17,802 bases of DNA from Desulfobacula sp. Lineage in GTDB: Bacteria; Desulfobacterota; Desulfobacteria; Desulfobacterales; Desulfobacteraceae. Positions 13,784-17,802 of the stretch are shown here, one piece after another. The notes under the pieces were generated by a model that was not told the origin of the DNA, did no database searches, and worked only from the letters and a program-made list of their open reading frames with translations. The stretch spans positions 1 to 17,802 of the forward strand of contig JABIYQ010000232.1 of the NCBI GenBank assembly GCA_018702715.1. Reading direction: 5' to 3'. The translations under genes and the position numbers were made by a program. Each line of letters starts with the position of its first letter. The first letter of the stretch is position 1.

Positions 13784-15037
13784 CTAAACAGCTTTAAGGC
13801 CTAAGGCCAGATCATTGCAAATATCTTCAACATGCTCGACACCAATGGACAATCTTAGAAGCTGGGGGTCGGCAAGTTGATTTTTAAGATCTTCTGGAAA
13901 AGATATGTATTGGGAAGAGTAGGGGTGAATAATCAATGTTTTACAGTCCCCTAAATTGGCCAGGTTCAAAATCATCTCAAGGTGATCAATAAGTCTAAAA
14001 CAGGAATCCTGATCCTTAAGACCAAAAGTCAACATGGCCCCAAAACCCTTATTATTAAACTGGGTTTTGGCAATCTCATGGCACTTGTGGTCCTCAAAAC
14101 CTGGGAAATTAACCCATTCAACTTTTGGGTGTTCTTTTAGAAACGTGGCAACCTTTATTGCATTTTCCATATGGCGCTCCATACGCAGCCCCAGAGTGCT
14201 CAATCCAATGGAGGTAAGATAGGAATGAAGTGGCGCAGGGGTTGTTCCAAAATTGATGTGGTGCTCTTTAAACAGCCTGTGTATAAACGCAAGATTTCCT
14301 TTTTGTTCAACAAAAGGAGCAAAATCAGAAAATTTTTCCCGGGTCCAGTCAAAGTTTCCAGCATCAACGACAACACCTCCCATTGCACCACCATGCCCGG
14401 ACAGATACTTGGTTGTAGAATGCAATACAATATCGGCCCCAAATTCAATAGGCCTGCAAAGCCATGGAGAAGCAAGCGTATTATCCATAAGAAGTGGGAT
14501 ACCATTTGTGTGGCAAAGCTTTGCAATATTTTTGATATCGGCAATTTCCATGCCCGGGTTGGTGATGGTTTCCACATAAACAAATCGTGTCTTTTCATTG
14601 ATGGACTGTTCAATGTCATCAAGGTTTAAGGGATCTACAAGCTTTACATTAATTCCATATTTCTTAAAAATAGTTGTAAAAAGGGAATATGAAGACATGA
14701 ACAAAGATTTGCTGGCAACAAATTCATCACCGCTTCGAAGCAAGGTCATGCAGGCATTGTTAATAGCTGCCATACCAGAGCCGGTTACAACAGCTGCTGC
14801 CCCTGATTCCAGGGATGCCAGTTTTTGTTCAAGAAACCTGTTTGTTGGATTGCTAAGCCGCATATAAATATGTTCCTGGGTTTTACCGGCAAATGTTTTG
14901 CTTAAGCTGTCCGCACTCCCATGGTGATGGGCTGCCGTTTGAAAAATGGGTGGAAGAGTGGCGCCTTGCCAGGATGTGTCTTTTAACCCTTCGTGGATCG
15001 CTCTTGTGTCAAAATGATAATTATCTTTATTGCTCAT
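13784..15037 (-). CDS. metY: O-acetylhomoserine sulfhydrylase MetY (Cys/Met metabolism PLP enzyme)
   Basis: PLP-dependent enzyme of 417 residues of the cystathionine gamma-synthase family. The PLP lysine is Lys210 in LHSTTKYLSGHG. Other motifs are YMRLSNPTNRFLE (58-70) where YSRxxNPT is usual, GSGMAAI (87-92), and LLMDNTLASPWLCRP with PLP-contacting Asp185. The likely reaction is O-acylhomoserine plus sulfide to homocysteine, which suits an organism with abundant sulfide. The N-terminus (HFDTRAIHEG) and GHGGAMGG are MetY-like, but methionine gamma-lyase and cystathionine synthase share most motifs; the metX-metW neighbours decide the call. AAGGAAC lies 6 nt before the ATG. Confidence 0.9.
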   Translation of the reverse strand: MSNKDNYHFDTRAIHEGLKDTSWQGATLPPIFQTAAHHHGSADSLSKTFAGKTQEHIYMRLSNPTNRFLEQKLASLESGAAAVVTGSGMAAINNACMTLLRSGDEFVASKSLFMSSYSLFTTIFKKYGINVKLVDPLNLDDIEQSINEKTRFVYVETITNPGMEIADIKNIAKLCHTNGIPLLMDNTLASPWLCRPIEFGADIVLHSTTKYLSGHGGAMGGVVVDAGNFDWTREKFSDFAPFVEQKGNLAFIHRLFKEHHINFGTTPAPLHSYLTSIGLSTLGLRMERHMENAIKVATFLKEHPKVEWVNFPGFEDHKCHEIAKTQFNNKGFGAMLTFGLKDQDSCFRLIDHLEMILNLANLGDCKTLIIHPYSSQYISFPEDLKNQLADPQLLRLSIGVEHVEDICNDLALGLKAV

Positions 15038-15079
15038 TATCGTTCCTTTTAATTGGTTTCTTAGTTTTAAGTCATTTTA

Positions 15080-15108
15080 AATATCACATTGTGGTAGGCC
15101 TTTGTCAA
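15080..15108 (-). promoter_or_regulatory. Candidate metY-metX-metW promoter
   Basis: Minus strand TTGACA (15108 to 15103), a 17-bp spacer and GATATT (15085 to 15080) place the start near 15073, about 35 nt before the metY ATG. A palindrome CACATTGTG (15086-15094) lies in the spacer and may be an operator. The short leader leaves no room for a SAM riboswitch. Confidence 0.45.
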
Positions 15109-15274
15109 TATTTACTTTAATCTCGCACAATAAATGATGTGACATTCTATTGGGAAAATAGTATATTAAGTCTATATTCAGATTATAGAATCTCTTAATG
15201 ATCTTGTCTCTTCTCAGGATCTTGCGAAAATTATGACCTGACTGATATTCTTCTCTTCTCTTTTTTTGTTTAAA
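15109..15274. other. AT-rich spacer upstream of the metY promoter
   Basis: No gene was found. It contains only short weak dyads (CTATT-ggga-AATAG type at about 15148-15162 and TCTATA/TATAGA at about 15171-15189). Together with repeat copy B and the usp leader, it makes up the 523-bp stretch without a protein gene between metY and the usp gene. Confidence 0.4.
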
Positions 15275-15421
15275 TAGTGCATGACTGAAAACCCGTATTT
15301 GGATGAAAAGTTGCTCATATACAAGGCGCAAGAAATTTTGAAACCGGAGTGTACTACTGTACATGAGGTTTCAAAATTTTGCAGCAACGCAGTAGATGAG
15401 TGGGTTTTCGTTCAAATACTA
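15275..15421. repeat. Palindromic intergenic element, copy B
   Basis: A 147-bp element bounded by TAGT and ACTA with ends matching copy A. The inner arms AAATTTTGAAACC and GGTTTCAAAATTT are perfect inverted repeats around the apex TGTAC-tact-GTACA, so the whole unit can fold as one long hairpin. Copy A (11836-11996) has the same orientation and 58 of 64 identical positions in the core. It lies in the divergent gap between metY and the usp gene. Confidence 0.85.
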
Positions 15422-15478
15422 AATATTTAGATTCCTGAGGCTAGCACGATCCTGTTGAACTGGTGATGCAGTCATTAA

Positions 15479-15498
15479 CCCCACAGCATATTGTGGGG
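15479..15498 (+). promoter_or_regulatory. Stem-loop upstream of the usp gene
   Basis: CCCCACA and TGTGGGG pair perfectly over a 6-base loop, about 60 bases before the usp start. No U-run follows, so it is more likely a leader structure or operator than a terminator. No clear promoter was identified nearby. Confidence 0.4.
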
Positions 15499-15560
15499 AG
15501 ACATCTATAAATTGCCGGATAAACCCTCGGTCTGACAAACAGGCTGAAAAGGAGGATGTA

Positions 15561-15983
15561 ATGAATATTAAACTAATATTGAACCCCGTTGATGGGTCGC
15601 AACATTCAATTCACTCAACCCATTATGCCATTGAACTCACAAAGCTTTTAAATGCCAAAATTATCCTTATGCATTGCCATGAAAGGTTCCCCATTGTATT
15701 GTCAGAGCCTTATTTTCAGCAGGCGGTTAATGAAATTGGTAAAGCATCTGAAGAACTTGTTGAGCCATTTATAAAAATTTTTGAAAAGGCTGAAGTCGAG
15801 TATGATGTCCGTATTCTTGAAGGAGCTCCAGGAAACAAGATACCGGAAGTGGCAAGAATTGAGAAAATAGACTTGATTGTAATGGGATCAAGAGGGGTAA
15901 CTAATTTTACAGGATTGCTTCTCGGCAGTGTTGCCCACCAGGTGCTTCATAAATCAGACTGCCCTGTTTTTATCACAAAATAA
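15561..15983 (+). CDS. Universal stress protein (UspA family)
   Basis: Single-domain Usp of 140 residues, the usual length. The ATP-binding signature G-2x-G-9x-G-S is complete: Gly109, Gly112, Gly122-Ser123 in MGSRGVTNFTGLLLGSV. It also has the N-terminal beta strand IKLILNPVDGS with the conserved Asp, and the C-terminal strand CPVFITK. Such proteins bind ATP, dimerise and help cells through energy or redox stress. AAGGAGG 6 nt before the ATG is a near-ideal ribosome site. The gene lies upstream of the DUF819 transporter; Usp proteins are often encoded beside transporters, but a functional link here is inference. Confidence 0.93.
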   Translation: MNIKLILNPVDGSQHSIHSTHYAIELTKLLNAKIILMHCHERFPIVLSEPYFQQAVNEIGKASEELVEPFIKIFEKAEVEYDVRILEGAPGNKIPEVARIEKIDLIVMGSRGVTNFTGLLLGSVAHQVLHKSDCPVFITK

Positions 15984-16035
15984 GCCAAAGGTTTTGCAAC
16001 ATAAGGGTTAGCTATATAAAATGTTTGGATAATGA

Positions 16036-16131
16036 ATGTTTCAATATACAATGGTATTATTTATCATGTTGACATTTGTCTGCATTGTTTTTATTACAGA
16101 TGTGATTGGTGTTACAACAGGTCTGCAATAG
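16036..16131 (+). CDS. Candidate 31-residue single-span membrane peptide
   Basis: A short frame encoding MFQYTMVLFIMLTFVCIVFI then TDVIGVTTGLQ: one hydrophobic span (about 6-24) and a short polar tail. GGA lies 6 nt before the ATG, a modest ribosome site. It sits 46 bp before the DUF819 membrane protein on the same strand, an arrangement seen for small subunits of transporters. Against it: the frame is very short, AT-rich DNA readily gives hydrophobic frames, and a different overlapping frame (16032-16217) is also open. I do not recognise the peptide. Confidence 0.35.
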   Translation: MFQYTMVLFIMLTFVCIVFITDVIGVTTGLQ

Positions 16132-16177
16132 CGGTAAAAAAGAAATATTATCAAATTTTAAGTAGAGGCAAATTCTT

Positions 16178-17329
16178 ATGGTTTTATTGGCGGCCTTTTA
16201 TGTTTTTTTCCCAGTGATCGTTATCCATCTGTGTCAGCGGTTTGAAAAAGTGAATAAAATCGGTGCAGTATTTGTCTGTTATGTTATTGGTGCGCTTTTA
16301 GGTAATTCAATAGGATTGCCTGATGGTTCACTCCAACTTCAGGATACCTTGAACAGTGCATCTGTTGCCATTGCCCTTCCATTACTTTTATTTTCCATGG
16401 ATGTGAAAGCATGGCTGAAAACAGCAGGCAAGGCCATATTATCCATGACAGGGGCGACTATAATTATCGTTGCCGTTGCAGGACTTGGAAGCGTTATCAT
16501 TGCAGATCACGTGGAAGAAAGCTGGAAAATGGCCGGACTTGCCATCAGCGTATATACTGGGGGAACCCCTAACATGGCCGCCATAAAAACAGCCCTGGAT
16601 GTGGACCCGACAACCTATATTATCATGCACACCTATGACACATTGATCAGTCTTGTCTATATTATTTTTTGCATTACCATCGCACAAAAGCTGTTGAATC
16701 GATTTTTACCCAGATTTGAAAAAATAAAAGGCATTGTATCAGACAGCCAAGAGGGTGAAACCGAGGATATTCATTCATACAGGGGCATGTTCAAGGCATC
16801 TGTTTTAAAACAACTCATTATTGCTCTGGTTTTATCTTTTCTTATCCTTGGCACAGCTCTTGGCGCATCTGGTATTTTCCCCAAAGCATATTCAACGGCC
16901 ATCACCATTTTAATGATCACATCTTTAGGCATAGGCGCTTCCTTTATTACAAAGGTCCGGAAAATTGAGAAAACCTATCAGTTGGGTATGTACTTCATTC
17001 TCATCTTCTGTCTTGTGGTGGGCTCCATGGCCAATATAAAAGATCTTATCCATATCAACTGGATACTGATGTTTTATATATCATTCTGTATCTTTGGAAC
17101 AGTCATACTACATGCAATTTTCTGCAAAATTTTTAAAATTGATACAGACACTTTTATTATTACATCCATATCTGCCATCTGTTCACCGCCCTTTGTTCCT
17201 GTGGTAGCCCAGGCATTGAAGAATAAACAGATTATTTTATCCGGCCTTACCACCGGGATTATCGGCTATGCCATAGGCAATTACCTTGGAATTAGTTTTG
17301 CATATATCTTTAAAATTATTAATGGCTGA
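16178..17329 (+). CDS. DUF819 family integral membrane protein (putative transporter)
   Basis: Polytopic inner-membrane protein of 383 residues with about ten hydrophobic segments and a cytoplasmic-looking charged loop near 180-200 (KGIVSDSQEGETEDIHS). The motif YTGGTPNMAAIKTAL (about 125-139) matches the conserved GG-x-x-N-x-x-A of DUF819 (YjcL-like) proteins, which resemble secondary transporters. A second GxxT/S-rich re-entrant-like stretch occurs near the C-terminus (SAICSPPFVPVVAQALKNK). The substrate is unknown. AGAGG lies about 9 nt before the ATG. Only 33 bp separates its stop from the following decarboxylase-like gene, so the two are probably co-transcribed, and the transported compound may be the substrate or product of that enzyme (inference). 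Confidence 0.85.
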   Translation: MVLLAAFYVFFPVIVIHLCQRFEKVNKIGAVFVCYVIGALLGNSIGLPDGSLQLQDTLNSASVAIALPLLLFSMDVKAWLKTAGKAILSMTGATIIIVAVAGLGSVIIADHVEESWKMAGLAISVYTGGTPNMAAIKTALDVDPTTYIIMHTYDTLISLVYIIFCITIAQKLLNRFLPRFEKIKGIVSDSQEGETEDIHSYRGMFKASVLKQLIIALVLSFLILGTALGASGIFPKAYSTAITILMITSLGIGASFITKVRKIEKTYQLGMYFILIFCLVVGSMANIKDLIHINWILMFYISFCIFGTVILHAIFCKIFKIDTDTFIITSISAICSPPFVPVVAQALKNKQIILSGLTTGIIGYAIGNYLGISFAYIFKIING

Positions 17330-17362
17330 TTTAGTTCCATTTTTATAATGCCGGGAGAGAAA

Positions 17363-17802
17363 ATGAGCAGCATCCCTTTAAAAGGAAGAGCATATGATGA
17401 AATTCTGGAAGACATGGAATCTTTTCGTAATAGGGATGTTGATTTTTTAAGCGGTCTTACATGGTCACTGGTATACCATTTAAACCATGAACATGATGCC
17501 TTTTTAAAAAAAGCCCATAATCTTTATTTCAGTGAAAATGCACTTAACCCCATGGCCTTTAAAAGTCTTAAGCGTTTTGAACATGAAGTGGTTAAAATGG
17601 CGGCAGACCTTTTAAACGGGGATGAGAATGTTGTGGGAACCATGACATCGGGTGGCACGGAATCCTGTTTGCTGCCGGTAATGGCTTATCGGGAATTGGC
17701 TCTGTCCAAAAAACGGTGGGGCAAGTTTGCTCCGGAAATGATCGCCCCCCAAAGTATTCATGTGGCCTGGGAAAAGGCAGCCAAATATTTTAATGTTAAA
17801 AT
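17363..17802 (+). CDS. PLP-dependent decarboxylase/lyase, 5' part (sphingosine-1-phosphate lyase or glutamate decarboxylase type)
   Basis: The first 146 codons of a group II PLP enzyme run off the window. The start is fixed by GGGAGAG (17353-17359) just before the ATG. The region GTMTSGGTESCLLPVMAYRE (from about Gly93) holds the phosphate-binding TSGGTES motif of sphingosine-1-phosphate lyases and related amino-acid decarboxylases; NPMAFKSLKRFEHEVVKMAA is the typical preceding helix. The PLP lysine is beyond the edge. Bacterial members act on amino acids or long-chain base phosphates, and the substrate cannot be assigned from this part. It follows DUF819 closely and may form a decarboxylase/transporter pair with it. 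Confidence 0.85.
   Translation, partial: MSSIPLKGRAYDEILEDMESFRNRDVDFLSGLTWSLVYHLNHEHDAFLKKAHNLYFSENALNPMAFKSLKRFEHEVVKMAADLLNGDENVVGTMTSGGTESCLLPVMAYRELALSKKRWGKFAPEMIAPQSIHVAWEKAAKYFNVK

Noticed and set aside
14171..14629. Frames of 140-152 residues on both strands inside metY
   Set aside because: They overlap the conserved metY coding sequence in other frames.
15077..15364. 95-residue minus-strand frame upstream of metY
   Set aside because: It covers the metY promoter and repeat copy B and encodes the same repeat-derived peptide as the NadA extension.
15038..15560. SAM riboswitch upstream of metY
   Set aside because: No known SAM riboswitch pattern was seen on the minus strand, and the likely promoter leaves a leader of only about 35 nt.
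16032..16217. 61-residue plus-strand frame before DUF819
   Set aside because: It is Cys/Tyr/Trp-rich without a domain and overlaps the DUF819 start; the hydrophobic frame at 16036 is more plausible.

Overview
The window reads as chromosome from an AT-rich anaerobic deltaproteobacterium, most likely a sulfate reducer of the Desulfobacteraceae (Desulfobacter/Desulfobacula type). This is inferred from gene content and style: a large hybrid sensor kinase, a phenylacetate-CoA-ligase-type acyl-CoA ligase with a crotonase, MetY/MetX/MetW, DUF819, and a palindromic intergenic repeat. No rRNA, tRNA or CRISPR array was seen, so the assignment is not firm.

Left part (1-6400): a hybrid sensor histidine kinase (55-2661) is followed by a DUF4213/DUF364 gene that starts at a TTG at 2778 and is cut after codon 32 by a complete IS21-family element (about 2875-5654). 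The element carries istA, istB and a third small gene, all overlapping by ATGA, then a perfect 40-bp palindrome. The host gene resumes in frame at 5662, and an 8-bp target duplication (cttttata) flanks the element. The left end has two terminal repeats, a promoter whose -35 lies in the inner repeat, and a hairpin whose right arm reaches into the istA Shine-Dalgarno.

Middle part (6400-10800): an agmatine-deiminase-family enzyme with a twin-arginine signal peptide (6538-7656) converges on a three-gene minus-strand operon, tetR > enoyl-CoA hydratase > phenylacetate-CoA-ligase-like. A strong sigma70-type promoter (TTGACA-16-TATATA) and a palindrome over the expected transcription start precede tetR, which suggests an autoregulated acid-activation operon. 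A short scrap between the convergent genes resembles a piece of a Y2/IS91-like transposase.

Right part (10800-17802): nadA (quinolinate synthase) and a metY > metX > metW methionine cluster lie on the minus strand. Two copies of a roughly 150-bp imperfect palindromic element sit in the gaps, one between metW and nadA and one upstream of metY. On the plus strand follow a universal stress protein, a candidate 31-residue membrane peptide, a DUF819 membrane protein and the start of a PLP-dependent decarboxylase of the sphingosine-1-phosphate lyase/glutamate decarboxylase type, cut by the window edge. The last two look co-transcribed and may be a decarboxylase/transporter pair.

The best leads are the palindromic element, the IS21 variant with its extra gene and guard hairpin, the exported deiminase, and the small membrane peptide next to DUF819. 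All functions are read from motifs by eye; no database search was possible.
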